64,000 bases of DNA. It comes from Prorocentrum cordatum (taxonomy: Eukaryota > Sar > Dinophyceae > Prorocentrales > Prorocentraceae). A program made the position numbers and the translations under genes. The DNA lies in NCBI GenBank assembly GCA_963575745.1, contig CAUYUJ010015269.1, positions 32,501 to 96,500 on the forward strand, written 5' to 3'. Positions 11,685 to 23,549 of the stretch are shown piece by piece; positions within the stretch are counted from its first letter, which is position 1; each line of letters opens with the position of its first letter. The notes under the pieces are model-generated. The model worked only from the letters and a program-made list of their open reading frames with translations. It made no database searches and was not told the DNA's origin.

Positions 11685-11941
11685 ACAGACAGGCAGGCAG
11701 GCAGGCAGACAGGCAGGCAGGCAGGCAGACATATACACATACATGCATGCATGCATGCATTAAATACATTAAATACATTGAATACATACATACATACATA
11801 CATACATACATACATACATACATACATACATACATACATACATACATACGTACATACGTACATACGTACATACGTACATACGTGCATGCAGACATGCAGA
11901 CATGCAGACATGCAGACATGCAGACATGCAGACAGACTGGC

Positions 11942-11974
<33 letters not shown>

Positions 11975-12013
11975 GGCAGGCAGACATACACATATATGTA
12001 TATATGTATAACT

Positions 12014-12059
<46 letters not shown>

Positions 12060-12070
12060 GAATAGATAGA
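11550..12070 (+). repeat. tetranucleotide mosaic (TA, CATA, CAGG, CAGA, GATA)
   Basis: TA dinucleotides are followed by CATA, CAGG, CAGA, a second CATA block, CATACGTA, a second CAGA block, then GATA. Each motif differs from its neighbour by one or two bases. Confidence 0.95.
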
Positions 12071-12109
12071 TCTCGTCGCCATGGCGCGGGGGGAGAGGAA
12101 GAGAAGACT

Positions 12110-12275
12110 GGCGGAAAAAGTAGCATTGGGTTCAGGCCGACCCAGAAAATAACGAAATACAGCAAAGGCCACATATCGACTCGTGAAGTAGGAGGGCGCT
12201 TGAAGTAGATTGGGACCTGGGCATCCAAAAATACATACTTTCAACAACCGGCGGATATGGGTGTGCGTTGTTCGC
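12110..12275 (+). repeat. dispersed repeat DR-N, copy 1
   Basis: Contains GGCGCTTGAAGTAGATTGGG and ATACATACTTTCAAC, matching 49,040-49,235. Confidence 0.75.
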
Positions 12276-12461
12276 TCGTCGAAAAAGAGTGGAGGGCGAG
12301 GGGGGAGAGGAGGAGAAAACTGCCCCAGACCCCCGAGCTGGAGGGAACACCTGCGCAAGCGCCCCCCCCGCCCACACCAGGCGCCTCCCGGAGCAGCAGC
12401 ACCAGGGAGGCGCTCTCCTGCCCACTGCGGCGAGAAGGCGAAAGCGGAGGAAGAGGAGATG

Positions 12462-12825
12462 CGAGGAGGAGGAGGAGGAGGAGGAGGAGGAGGAGGAGGA
12501 GGAGGAGGAGGAGGAGGAGTAGGAGGAGAAGGAGGAGGAGGAGGAGGAGGAGAGAGGAAGAGGAGGAGGAGGAGGAGGAGGAGGAGGAGGAGGAGGAGGG
12601 GAGGAGGAGGAAGAGGAGGAGGAGGAGGAGAGGGAGGAGGAGGGGGGGAGGAGGAGGAGGAGGAAGAGGAGCAGAAGGAGGAGAAGGAGGAGACGAAGGA
12701 GGCGGATGAGGAGAGGGAAGAGAGGGGGAGGAGGAGGAGGAGGAGGAGGAGGAGGAGGAGGAGAAGGAGGAGGAGGAGGAGGAGGAGGAGGAGAAGGAGG
12801 AGGAGACGGATGAGGAGGTCCCGAG
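12462..12825 (+). repeat. AGG trinucleotide array
   Basis: GAG/AGG repeats with AAG and GGG variants. A smaller block follows at about 13,020-13,060. Confidence 0.95.
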
Positions 12826-13249
12826 CGATGAAAGGGACGTCCGAATCACGGACGCCCTCCAGCGAGCAGAAGAGTTCCGAGGACGATAAGCCGATGCATC
12901 TGAAATGTCCCTATCCCCCCTATGCCCTTGCTTGTGTGCTCATGCAGCACTGCAAATCGGAACGGTCATGTGTTCTAGTGACGGTCGGCATGCTTCCTGC
13001 AAGCCAAGCGCGGCCTAGGAAGAGGAGGAGGAGGAGGAGGAGGAGGAGGAGGAGGAGGAGAAGGGGAACGAAGCGGACGACGACGAAGACGAGGAGGAGG
13101 AGCAGGCTCCAGCTGGCCCACCACGTCGCCGCTGAACTCGCTGGTGCTGCCCGCCCAGCGCGCAACTCGTAGCGAGTGCACCGTGGCGCAGTACACCTCT
13201 ACACGGGGGCCGTGCCAGAGAGGAACGAGAAGGACCTCCACATCCTCTC
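12826..13249. other. no gene recognised
   Basis: Mixed sequence including a short AGG block. No supported gene. Confidence 0.4.
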
Positions 13250-13442
13250 GTTGACCCCCCAAAAAAACATGACGGAAAGTTGTTGACCATTTTGAACATC
13301 TGGGGGCCTTGGCTGGGGACCAAAAACCACAATAGACCCACAATAGAACGGCTCTGGACGAAACCCTTGTTCCGGGGAAGGGGTCTGGATCTCCCCGGGT
13401 CCACGTTGCCAAGAAAATACGGCGTCGGAGATCTGGGGAGGA
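13250..13442 (-). repeat. dispersed repeat DR-M copy
   Basis: In minus sense it reads CCAGATCTCCGACGCCG, a T-run (TTTTCTTGG), CGTGGACCCGGGGAGATCC, GACCCCTTCCCCGGAACAAG and later CATGTTTTTTTGGGGGG. This matches the order of blocks in the other copies. Confidence 0.75.
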
Positions 13443-13642
13443 CACGAAGGAGCAGGAGCAGGAAAATGAGGAGGGACATACATGAAGGAGAAGGGGGAGG
13501 AGGAGGAGGAGCAGGAGGAGGAGGAGGAGGAGCAGCAGCAGCAGCAGCAGAAGGCTCAGGAGAGGACGATGGTGGATTGCCGAAATCGAACTCAGACACG
13601 AATGGTTGGGTCGGCTTCGCAAGGGGAGGTGAAGGAACGAGG
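13443..13642. other. no gene recognised
   Basis: Purine-rich short repeats (AGGAGG, GCAGCA) with nothing else supported. Confidence 0.4.
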
Positions 13643-14673
13643 TGACGTCGTCGTCGTCGTCGTGGTCGTCGTCGTCGTGATCGTCGTCGTCGTCGCCGTC
13701 GACCCCGTCGTCGTCGTCGTCGTCGTGGTCGTGGTCGTGGTGGAGGTCAAGGTGGTGGTGGTCGTGGTCGTGGTCGTGGTCGTGAGCGTGGTCGTGGTCG
13801 TGGTCGTTGTCCTGGTCGTTGTCGTGGTCGTCATCGTCACCGTCGTCGTCGTGATCGTCGCCGTCGTCGTCGTGGTCGTGGGCGTGGTCCTGGTCGTGGT
13901 CGTGGGCGTGGGCGTGGGCGTGGGCGTGGTCATGCTCGTCGTCATCGTCGTCGTCGTCGTCGTAGTCGTCGTGGTCACAGTCGTGGTCGTCGTCGTCGTG
14001 GTCGTCGTCGTCGTGGTCGTCGTCGTCGTCGCCGCCGTCGTCGTCGCCACTGTCGTCGTCGTCGCCGTCGTCTTCGCCGCCTCCACCGTCGTCGCCGTCG
14101 TCGCCGTCGCCGTCGTCGTCGTCGTTCCCGTCGCCGTCGCCGATCGTCGTCGTCGTCGTCGCCGTCATCGTCGTCGTCGATGTCGTCGTGACCGTCGTCG
14201 CCGTCGTCGTCGTGGTCGTCGTCGGCGCGCCGCCGTTGTCGTCGATGTCGTCGTCGAAGTCGTCGTCGCCGTCGTCATTGACGTCGTCGTCATCGTCGCC
14301 GCCGACGTCGTCGCCGTCGTCGTCGTCCCCATCGACGTCGACGCCGCCGTCGTCGTCGTCGCCTTCGCTGTGGTCGTCGACGCCGTCGTCACCGTCATAG
14401 ACGTCACCGTCGTCGTCGTTTTCGCCGTCGTCGTCGTCGTCGTCGCCATCGCAGTCGTCGTCGCCGTCGTCGTCGTCGCCGCCACCGCCGTCGTCGTAGC
14501 CGTTGTCGTCGTCGTCGTCATCGTCTTCGTCGTCGTCCCCGTCGTCGTCCCCATCGTCATCGTCGTCGTCGCCTCCGCCGTCGCCGTTGTCGCCGTCGTC
14601 GTCGTCATCGTCGTCGCCGACGTCGTCGTCGGCGCCGCCGTCGACGATCGTCGTCGTCGTCGTCCGTCGTCGC

Positions 14674-14737
<64 letters not shown>

Positions 14738-15646
14738 TCGTCGTCGTCGTCGTCACCGTCGTCGTCGTCGTCGTCCATCGTCGTCGTCGTCGCCGTCGTC
14801 GTCGTAGTCGTCACCGTCGTCGTCGTCGTCGTCGTCGCGGTCGTCGGCGTCGTCGTCGTCGCCGTCGTCGTTATCGTCGCCGTCAACGTCGTCGTCGTCG
14901 CCGCCACCGCCGTCGTCGCCGTCGCCGTCGTCGTCGTCATCGCCGTCGGCGTCCCCGTCGGCGCCGCCGTCGTCCTCACCGTCGTCGCCGTCGTCGTCGT
15001 AGTCGTCGTGGTCGCCGTCAACGCCGTCGTCGTCGTCGTCGTCGCCGCCGTTGCCCTCATCGTCGTCGTCGTCGTCGTGGTCGCCCCCGTCGTGGTCGTC
15101 GTCGTCGACGTCGTCGTCGACGTCCCCGTCGTCGTCGTCGTCATCGTCGTCGCCGTCGTCGTCGACGTCGTCGCCGTCGTCACTGTCGTCGCCGTCGTCG
15201 ACGTCGCCGTCGTCGTCGCCACCGTCGTCGTCGTCGCCACCGTCGTCGTCGTAGTCGTCGTCGTCGTCGCCATCGCCGTCGTCGTCGTCCCCGTCGTCGT
15301 GGCCCCCGTCATCGCCGTCGTGGTCGTCGTCGTTGTCGTCGCCGCCGTCGTCGTCGCCGTCGCCGTCGTGGTCGTCGTTGTTGTCCTCGTCGTCCTCGTC
15401 GTCGTTGCCGCAGTCGTCGTCGTCGCCGTCTTCGTCGTCGTCATCGCCCTCGTCGTCGTCGCCGTCGTCGTCCCAGTCGTCGTTGTCGTCGTCGTCGCCG
15501 CCGTCGTCGTCGTCGTCGTCGTCCTCGCCGACGTCGTCGTTGCCGTCGTAGGCGTCGTCGTCGCCACCGCCGCTGTCGTCAATGTCGTCGTGATCGTCGT
15601 GGTCGTCACCGTCGTCGTCGTCGTGGCCATCGTCGTCGTCGTCGTT

Positions 15647-15687
<41 letters not shown>

Positions 15688-15986
15688 CGCCGTCGTCGTC
15701 GCCGTCGTCGTCGTCGTCGCCGTCGTCGCCTCCGTCGTCACCGTCGTCGTCGCCGTCGTCGTCGTCGTCGCCGCCATCGTCGTCGTCGTCGATGTCGTCG
15801 TCGTCGTCGTCACCGTCGTAGCCGTCGCCGTCGCCGTCGTCGTCGTCGTCGTAACCGTCGTCGTCGTCGCCGTCGTCGTCTCCGCCGTCGCCGTAGTCGC
15901 CGTCGACGTCGTTGTCGTCCCCGTCGTCGTCGTCGTCGTCGTCGCCCCCATCGTCGTCGTCGTCGCCGCCGCCACTGTCGTGAATC

Positions 15987-16025
<39 letters not shown>

Positions 16026-16261
16026 CCCGTCGTCGTCGTCACCGGCGTCGTCGTCGTCGTCGACGTCGTCGTCCCCGTCGTCGTCGCCCCCATCGTCGTC
16101 GTCGTCGTCGCCGCAGTCGTCGCCGACGTCGTCGCCGTCACCGTCGTCGCCGTCGTCGTCGCCGTCAACGTCGTCCCCGTCGTCGTCGTCGTCGTCGTCG
16201 TCGTCACCGTCGCCACCGTCGTCGCCGTCGACGTCGTCGCCGCCGTCGTCGTCATTGTCGT

Positions 16262-16292
<31 letters not shown>

Positions 16293-16400
16293 CCGTCGTC
16301 GTCGTCGCCGCCGTCGTCGTCAACGGGCGTCGTCGTCGTCGTCGTCCCGCCACCGACGTCGTGAATCCCCGTCGTGGTCGTCGTCGTCGTCGTCACCGAG

Positions 16401-16432
<32 letters not shown>

Positions 16433-16517
16433 TCCCGTCGTCGTCGTCCGTCGCCGCCGTCGTCGTCGTCGTCGCTGTCGTCGTCGTCGTCACCGTCGCC
16501 GTCGTCGTCGTCGTCGA

Positions 16518-16558
<41 letters not shown>

Positions 16559-17011
16559 TCGTCGTCGTCGTCGTCGCCGTCGTCGCCCCCGTCGTCGTCG
16601 TCGTCACCGTCGTCGTCGTCCTCGCCGTCGTCCCCGTCGCCGTCGTCGTCGTCGTCCCCGTCGTCGTCGTCGTCGTCGTCGCAATCGTTGTCGTCGTCAC
16701 CGTCGTCGTCGTCGTCGACGCCCTCGACGCCTTCGTCGTCGTCGCCGTCGTCGTCGTCGTCGCCGCCGTCGTCGTCGCCCCCGTCGTCGCCGTGGTCGGC
16801 CTCGTCACCGTCGTCGTCGTCGCCGTCGTCGTCGCCGCCGTCGTCGTCGTCGTCACCGTCGTCGTCGTTGTCGTCGTCGCCGCCGTCGTCGTCGTTACCG
16901 TCGTCGTTGTCGTCGTCGTCGACGCCATCGTCGTCGCCGTCGTCATCGTGGTCGACGTCGTCACGGTTGTCCCCGTCGACATGTCGTCGCCGACACCGTC
17001 GTCGTCGTCAC

Positions 17012-17060
<49 letters not shown>

Positions 17061-17160
17061 GTCGTCGTCGACGCCGTCGTCGTCGTCGTCATCGCCGCCG
17101 CCGTCGTCGTCGTCGTCGTCACCGTCGTCGCCGTCGTCGTCGACGCCGTCGTCGTCGTCG

Positions 17161-17202
<42 letters not shown>

Positions 17203-17308
17203 TCGCCGTCGACGCCGTCGTCGTCGTCGTCACCGTCGCCGTCGTCGTCGTCGTCGTCGCCGTCACCGTCGTCGACGTCGTCGCGTCGTTCCGTCGTCGT
17301 CGTCACCG

Positions 17309-17342
<34 letters not shown>

Positions 17343-17449
17343 TCGTCGTCGTCGTCGTCGCCTCGTCGTCGACCCCGTCGTCGTCTTCGTCACCGTCGTC
17401 GTCGCCGCCGCCGTCGTCGACCCCGCCGCCGTCGTCGTAATCGTCAAGC

Positions 17450-17487
<38 letters not shown>

Positions 17488-17575
17488 TCGTCGTCGTCGC
17501 CATCGTCGTCGACGCCGGTGTCATCGTCGTCACCGTCGTCGTCGTCGCCGTCGTCGTCGACGCCGTCGTCGTGAC

Positions 17576-17616
<41 letters not shown>

Positions 17617-17850
17617 TCGTCGTCGCCACCATCGTCGTCGTCGCCGCCGTCGTCCGTCGTCGACGCCGTCGTCGTCGTCGTCCGTCGTCGTCGCCGCGCC
17701 GGCGTGTCGCCGCCGTCGTCGCCGAATCTGCGTCGCCGTCGCTTCGTCGTCGCCGTCGTGTCGTCTCCCGCCGTCGTCGTCGTCGTCGCCGTCGCCGTCC
17801 GTCGTCGCCGCCGCCGTCGCCGTCGTCGTCGTCGCCGTCGCCGCCGTCGA

Positions 17851-17888
<38 letters not shown>

Positions 17889-18066
17889 ACGCCGTCGCCG
17901 GCGTCGTCGTCGTCACCGTCGCGTCGTCGTCGTCGTCGTTGTCGTCGTCGTCGTCGTGTCGTCGTTCGTCGTTCGTCGTCGTCGTCGTCATCGTCGTCGC
18001 CGTCGGCCGTCTCCGCGTCGTTCGCCGTCGTCGTCGTCGTCGCCGACGTCGTCGCCGTCGTCGTCG

Positions 18067-18105
<39 letters not shown>

Positions 18106-18175
18106 TCGTCGCCGTCGCGCCGTCGTCGTCGTCGTCGTCACCGTCGTCGCCGTCGCCGCGTCGAAGTCGTCGCGT

Positions 18176-18206
<31 letters not shown>

Positions 18207-18233
18207 AACCGACCGCCGTCGCCGTCGTCGAAA

Positions 18234-18266
<33 letters not shown>

Positions 18267-18312
18267 ACCGTCGTCGCGCGTCGTCGTCGTGCGACGCCGT
18301 CGTCGTCGTCAC

Positions 18313-18344
<32 letters not shown>

Positions 18345-18404
18345 ACGCGCCGTCGTCGTCACGTCGTCGTCGTCGTCGGCCCCCGCCGCCGTCGTCGTCG
18401 TAAT

Positions 18405-18435
<31 letters not shown>

Positions 18436-18780
18436 ACCGTCGTCGTCGTCGTCGTCGACGCCGTCGTCGTCGTCGTCACCGTCGTCGTCGTCGCCGTCGT
18501 CGTCGACGCCGTCGTCGTGACCGTCGTCGGTCGTCGTCGTCGCCGTCGTCGTCGCCACCGTCGTCGTCGCCGTCGCCGTCGTCGCCGCCGCCGTCGTCGT
18601 CGTCGACGCCATCGTCGTCGCCGTCGTCACCGTCGTCGTCGCCGCCGCCGCCGTCGTCGCCGCCGTCGTCGTCGCCGTCGCCGTCGTCGTCACCGTCCTC
18701 GCCGTCGTCCTCGTCGTCGACGCCGTCGTCGTCGTCGTCACCGTCGTCGTCGTCGCCGTCGTCGTGACCGCCGTCGTCGG

Positions 18781-18824
<44 letters not shown>

Positions 18825-19106
18825 AGTCGCCGCCGTCGTCGTCGCCGCCGTCGTCGTCGTCGTCACCGTCGTCGTCGCCGCCGCCGTCGTCGTCGCCGCC
18901 GTCGTCGCCGTAATCTTCGTCGCCGCCGTCTTCGTCGTCGCCGCCGTCGTCGTCGTCGTCCTCGTCGCCGCCGCCGCTGTCGTCGTCGTCGTCGTCGTCG
19001 CCGTCACCGTCGCCGTCGTCGTCACCGTCGACGCCGTCGCCGTCGTCGCCGTCGACGCCGTCGCCGCCGCCGTCGTCGTCGTCACCGTCGTCGTCGTCCT
19101 CGTCGC

Positions 19107-19138
<32 letters not shown>

Positions 19139-19165
19139 TCGTCGTCGCCGCCGCCGTCGTCGTCG
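13643..19165 (+). repeat. 5.5-kb GTC/GCC trinucleotide array
   Basis: More than 1,800 trinucleotide units, mainly GTC with frequent GCC, GAC and CAC variants. Variants are unevenly spaced and the phase slips occasionally. Every frame on both strands is open for hundreds of codons (poly-Val, Ser, Arg, Asp, Thr). No start context, non-repeat domain or intron pattern suggests translation. CpG occurs in almost every unit. Confidence 0.97.
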
Positions 19166-19609
19166 TGGCGGCAGGCGCGGGCCCGCGAGGCCCCGCAGGC
19201 GCGCGCGGCCGCGCCTCGCCCGCCCGCGCCTTGGCGCACGCCAGCCACGGGCGCCGCTCGGGCGGCAGCCGCCTGGCGCGCACCCACGGGAGCACCGCCA
19301 GCTCCTCGCGGGGCCGCCGCCCGGGCTTGGGCTGGGGCCCGGGTGCTCGTGCTCGGGCTTAGAGGCCCGCTAGACAGGGTCGGAGCCCCATGTGCTTCAC
19401 GCCGACGTCGCCGATGCATCGCCGACGTCGACGATGCGTCGCTGGTGCATCCCCGATGCATCGTCCATGCATCGGCGATGCGGCGCGATCCTCCGACCCC
19501 ATCCACTCCGACCCCATCTAGGACGCCTAGATGGCCTGGGGCTCGGGCGCTCGTGCTCGGGCTGTGGCTGGGGCTGGGGCTCGGGCGCCCGGGCTCGATC
19601 GATAAGCCC
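19166..19609 (+). repeat. GC-rich repeat region with HF-K copy
   Basis: About 19,390-19,530 carries the HF-K block CATCGGCGATGCGGCGCGAT followed by CCTCCGACCCCATC. Around it are GCTCGGGCGCTCG-type short repeats. No gene seen. Confidence 0.6.
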
Positions 19610-19795
19610 CCCTCGAGGCACGAAAAAGTCCAGGCGGAAGGCTTTTGACTGTGTTCGGCCCTTGGGGGGCCCTTGCCTGGCCCCGGGGCCGTCAAAAGGC
19701 AGCCCGGGATGAAACGCCGGTCCCGGGGAAGGGGTCGAGACCTCTGGGGGTCGACGCTGTGCCAAAAAAAACATGACGTCGAGGGTCTGGGGCCC
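19610..19795 (-). repeat. dispersed repeat DR-M copy
   Basis: In minus sense it starts with GACGTCATGTTTTTTTTGGC and runs through CCCCTTCCCCGGGACCGG and TTTTGACGGCCCCGGGGCC to GACTTTTTCGTGCC. It is one of the most complete copies in the window. Confidence 0.8.
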
Positions 19796-19849
19796 GAGAC
19801 CCCGACGGACTGAAGGACGATCGACTCGAGGGGCCCGGCTCGTGCTCGG

Positions 19850-20560
19850 GCTCTGCCTGGGGCTCGGGCGCTCGCGCTCGGGCTGTGGCCGGGGCTCGGG
19901 CGCCCGGGCTCGGGCGCTCGGGCTCCAGGCTCGACTCGCCCGACGCGAGGCTTCTGGCACTTGTCGTTCTCCGGGGGTCCTCGCAGGGCCCCGGGCTCCT
20001 CCTCGCGCGGCCGCCGCGGCTTTCTGGAGCCGCCAGGGACACCGACTGACTTAGAGGCCTCCCAGGTGGGGTCCGAGCAGATGGCGTCGGAGGATCGCGC
20101 CGCATGGACGATGCATCGGCGGTGCTGCACGTTCCTCCGACCCCATCTGCTCGGACCCCACCTGGGAGGCCCAGATTTTTGGTTTCGGCATCGGCCGCCA
20201 GGAGCCCCGACTGAACGGAGGAGCAGCGATTCGAGGGCAGCTTGTGGGCTCGAGGCGGTTCTCGACGGCTCCCTGCGCGGCCGCCGCGGCTTTTTGGATC
20301 TGGCATTGGCCGCCAGGGGCACCGACTGAACGGAGGAGGATCGACTCGAGGGCAGGCTTCTGGCTCGAGGGTCGACTCGATCGACGGGGGGGTTGGGCCA
20401 TATTCGTCCTCTGGGGGCCCCTCGCCGAGCCCCAGGCTCCTCGCGCGGCTGCCGCCGCTTCTGAGTTCTGGCATCGACCGCCAGGGGCCCGGACCGAATG
20501 GAGGACGATCGACTCGAAACGCACCGGTGCTCCGAGCTGAGTCCAGCTGTGCCGCCGAGG
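19850..20560 (+). repeat. GC-rich tandem repeat, units about 100-180 bp
   Basis: CCGCCAGGGGCACCGACTGA recurs near 20,030, 20,207, 20,309 and 20,478 with GCGGCCGCCGCGGCTTT and GGATCGACTCGAGGG blocks between. An HF-K hairpin sits inside. Confidence 0.7.
20061..20171. mobile_element. hairpin element HF-K, most complete copy
   Basis: Arms of about 38 bp: GGCCTCCCAGGTGGGGTCCG with AGCAGATGG on the left, and the near-exact complement ending CCCACCTGGGAGGCC on the right. The loop contains CGATGCATCGGCGG. Related copies lie at 19.4, 48.4, 49.85 and 53.55 kb, the last of them split by the copia element. Confidence 0.8.
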
Positions 20561-21504
20561 GCCCGCCCCCGAAGGCCAACTGCCGTTGACTAACCTCGCC
20601 CTCCTCTCCTCGCCCGGCCTGCGGCCGACGGCCCCTCGGGATTGGGCCGCGTCCACTCCCGACCACTGCCCCGGCCGGCATCAGCAGCGAAGCGGCATGC
20701 CGAGGGCGAGGAGCAGAGCCGGACGCCGCCGTCGCGTCCTGAAAGCACGCCCGGACGGGGCGGGCACCTGCGCAGCACCGGCAGGGCGCCTGCGAGCACC
20801 AGCAGACCCCCCCCCCCAAAACGCATGCACGATCGTTGCCGTTACCCCAAGGGGGGGAGGGGCGGGTAACGACCGTCCCGCGCCAGAGGATCAAAAGACT
20901 GTCTTTGCTCTGGCTCTCCCTCGTTCCTCCACCCTCACCATCCGTCGGGACCAGGTAGATCTTCGTGGAAACGTCAGAATGGCTTGGCTGGACTGGACGG
21001 CCCTAGGTTGGACGGCGACCCCAGGCCGCTCTGGCTGAGTGTGATGATGAGAACGGGAGGGACAGGAAGAGGAGGAAGAGAGCGGTCGACAGATGCGGCG
21101 ACCCCAGCTCCTGCTCCATCTCCCGGCGACGAGCTATACAAGAACGACGAACTGTCCTGGACATTCCGCTTCTGGGAAAGCAAGACGCTGGCACAAACCA
21201 AGGCAAGAAAAATATGCAGCTATTTGGAACGCAAAGCGAAAAGGCCCAGCGCACCCGAATTAGCGTGGGAGACGGGTAATCCCTGCAGCAAGCAAGAAAA
21301 CGAGCAAGGGAGAAGGGAAAGAACGCAAAGGGGGATTGAGGCAGGGATGGAGACAAGGACGGGCGGGGCACGCGGAAGGGAGAGAGAGCGAGAGCGCATC
21401 TCCGAGGGGGGAGATTCCCGGATCATCTCTTCGAGGAAAGGCCCTCCACCCTCTTCATGGGAAGCACACAGACCCCTACCCTTATCCCACCTCCCCACCA
21501 CTGG
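20561..21504. other. no gene recognised
   Basis: About 940 bp without an identifiable repeat or domain. Open frames of up to 195 codons on the plus strand have low-complexity Arg/Glu-rich composition and no recognised family. Confidence 0.4.
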
Positions 21505-21625
21505 TGGGCGAGCAACGACATATGTACATGTACGCCCTCCGCGTTCTTGCCTGCACGAACGTCCGCGTTGACACGCACTCCAGGGGAAACTAACCGCGTA
21601 CGTGTACATATGTTGCTGGCCTCTG
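21505..21625. mobile_element. hairpin element HF-F, copy 1
   Basis: Left end GAGCAACGACATATGTACAT and right end ACGTGTACATATGTTGCTGG are complementary. A close second copy is at 62,678-62,797. Confidence 0.85.
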
Positions 21626-22304
21626 AACTGGGGGTCTGGATTGGTATGGGGGTCGCGCGACTCCGTGATGCTCAAGACGTCCCAAAACGGCCCCGATTGC
21701 CCCAGCCGGCCTGACGATGCGAGGGGGAGTCCAGCACAGCAGCACAAGGGGCTCGTGGGCTCAAGGAGGCCCCAGGATTAGAACAACAATCAGCAAAAAA
21801 CGAGCATGTAACCGTTCGGAGTCCCCGTTGTCTTATCTAGAAGAGAATCGAGCAACAACAGAAGCACCGCGGAGGTCTATGCTCATGCTGCTGTTCGTCC
21901 TCGAAAAAAGGTGGCTCGAGGTGGCGCGGAGCATACACCCTGCGAAATGCTTAAGAAATCATGGGTTAAGAAATTCATAGCCTCAGAACTTGAATACAAA
22001 CCCAACATTTCCATTCAAATCTCAGGGTTCACATTGAAACATTAAGAATAATCGAGACTCTGGCCGAAAACTTGGGTTTTCTTAAGCATCGCCTAAGGTG
22101 TACAGAAGCAGGAAGCAGCAGCAGCAGCGGCAGCGGCGGCAGCCAGCAGCAGCAGCGGCGGCCCACGAGGCGCGCAGGATGGGGGCCTCTGCTGCTGGGG
22201 AGCGGGCCCCGCCGATGCAGCCTCGGTGACGTGCTCGCGGACTCGAGCCGCCGCGCTGGCAGGCGCGGGCCGGACAGCATCGCGAAGGTCGGCGGCGACG
22301 ATAG
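21626..22304. other. no gene recognised
   Basis: Includes a GCAGCAGCAGCGGC-type run (about 22,107-22,160) and otherwise unremarkable sequence. Confidence 0.4.
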
Positions 22305-22475
22305 CGTGAAGCCAGGGCCAGGCGTGTCCCCCTTACAGGGGGGTTTTCGGCGAAGAATGAGAAATACCCAGAGAATACTCCGAAACGGTCAAAAAATGCT
22401 CTGTTACTATGTTTTGCTATTTTTCACTATTTTTGGGTATTCCCCCTGTAGAGGGACAGGCCCGACTTAACGATA
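22305..22475. mobile_element. hairpin element HF-E, copy 1
   Basis: Ends CCAGGCGTGTCCCCCTTACA and CCCTGTAGAGGGACAGGCCC are roughly complementary. The interior is AT-rich (GCTATTTTTCACTATTTTTG). The other copy borders the first visible transporter exon at 25.63 kb. Confidence 0.75.
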
Positions 22476-22584
22476 GGGGCGAAAGGCCTCGACGGAGCCA
22501 GAACACAAACAACACCACCCCACCTACGGCCCCAGGAGGCTTGGCGTTGACCAACAAATCTGGCGTGGGTTTTTACATGGCTGA

Positions 22585-22750
22585 AGGGGCCCCAGGACAC
22601 ACAAATAAATACACACAAATAAACAGATTCTCCATATTTTCTCATATGTTCTGGGTTCTTGTCTTCCCCCCCTCTTCCCATATTGTCCTATATTTTCGGG
22701 GGAATCGACGATGCATTGTGTCTGTGTGTTTTTGTTCCCTCCTGATTGGC
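22585..22750 (+). repeat. dispersed repeat DR-Q, copy 2
   Basis: Starts GGACACACAAATAAATACAC, passes ATGTTCTGGGTTCTTGTC and a C-run, and ends GATGCATTGTGTCTGTGTG plus TTTTTG. The two termini are weakly complementary. Confidence 0.75.
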
Positions 22751-23549
22751 GTTGACCAACACATCTGGCGTGGGTTATCGCACGGTATGCGATACGGCCC
22801 CCGATGGGCCGTAGCGCAACATGGAGGGCCGCACGTGGGATGGTGTCGTTTGTTTTTTGGTCGATCGATGGCATGCTCGCGGACTCGATCTGCTGCGCTG
22901 GCAGACCTGGGCCGGCTACAATCTCGAAGGTCGGCGGCGACATTCGGGACGAATAACCAAGGGGGGGGGCAAGACACGTACCCCTCCAGGAGCCTCGCCG
23001 ACGACATGGACCATCGGGTCGGATCGGGAACGGCTCGGAACGCCAGCGAAGGGCCCCGAATCGAATCGAAAGCGGATCGCCGAGCCCCAGGCGATGCCAG
23101 CGAATCGAATCGAATCGAATCAGACCCGCGGGCCCATCCTCCTCCTCCTCCTCCTCCTCCACCTCCTCCTCCTCCTCCTCCTCCTCCTCCTCCTCCTCCT
23201 CCTCCTCCTCCTCCTACTCCCCATGCTTCTCCTCCTCCTCCTCCTCCCCCTCCTCCTCCTCCTCCTCCTCCTCCTGCTCTTCCTCCTCCTCTTCGATGCG
23301 CCGGCGCATCGAAGCGTACCAGATCGGATATTGGACGGCCCAGGCTGGTAAAGTGTTGGACATGAAAGCGGGACACCGTGCGAAAGAGACAACGAAGACT
23401 AGAACGAGGGGGAGCAAGACAGGGCAGATGTGGTGAGGATGCGGAGCGGGCATGGGAAGCTGCGGGGATCGCAAGGAATGCAGAGGGGAAGAGAGCAGGA
23501 GCAATGCAACCAAAGGCATGCTCAACCGCCAAATGCGCTTTGACTTTCC
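22751..23549. other. non-genic stretch with CTC array
   Basis: A CTC trinucleotide array occupies about 23,138-23,295. The flanks contain repeated CGAATCGAATCGAATC near 23,100. No gene seen, although the 3' untranslated region of the transporter gene would lie at the right edge. Confidence 0.5.

Noticed and set aside
11540-12358. Cys/Leu/Tyr-rich protein of 272 codons
   Set aside because: Entirely derived from tetranucleotide repeats whose period of 4 makes all frames similar.
13482-19362. Very long open frames (up to more than 1,000 codons) in the GTC array
   Set aside because: All frames on both strands are open because the trinucleotide lacks stop codons; composition is poly-Val, Ser, Arg, Asp or Thr, with no domain.
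20984-21571. 195-codon plus-strand frame as a gene
   Set aside because: Low-complexity Arg/Glu content, its end overlaps HF-F, and no domain is recognised.
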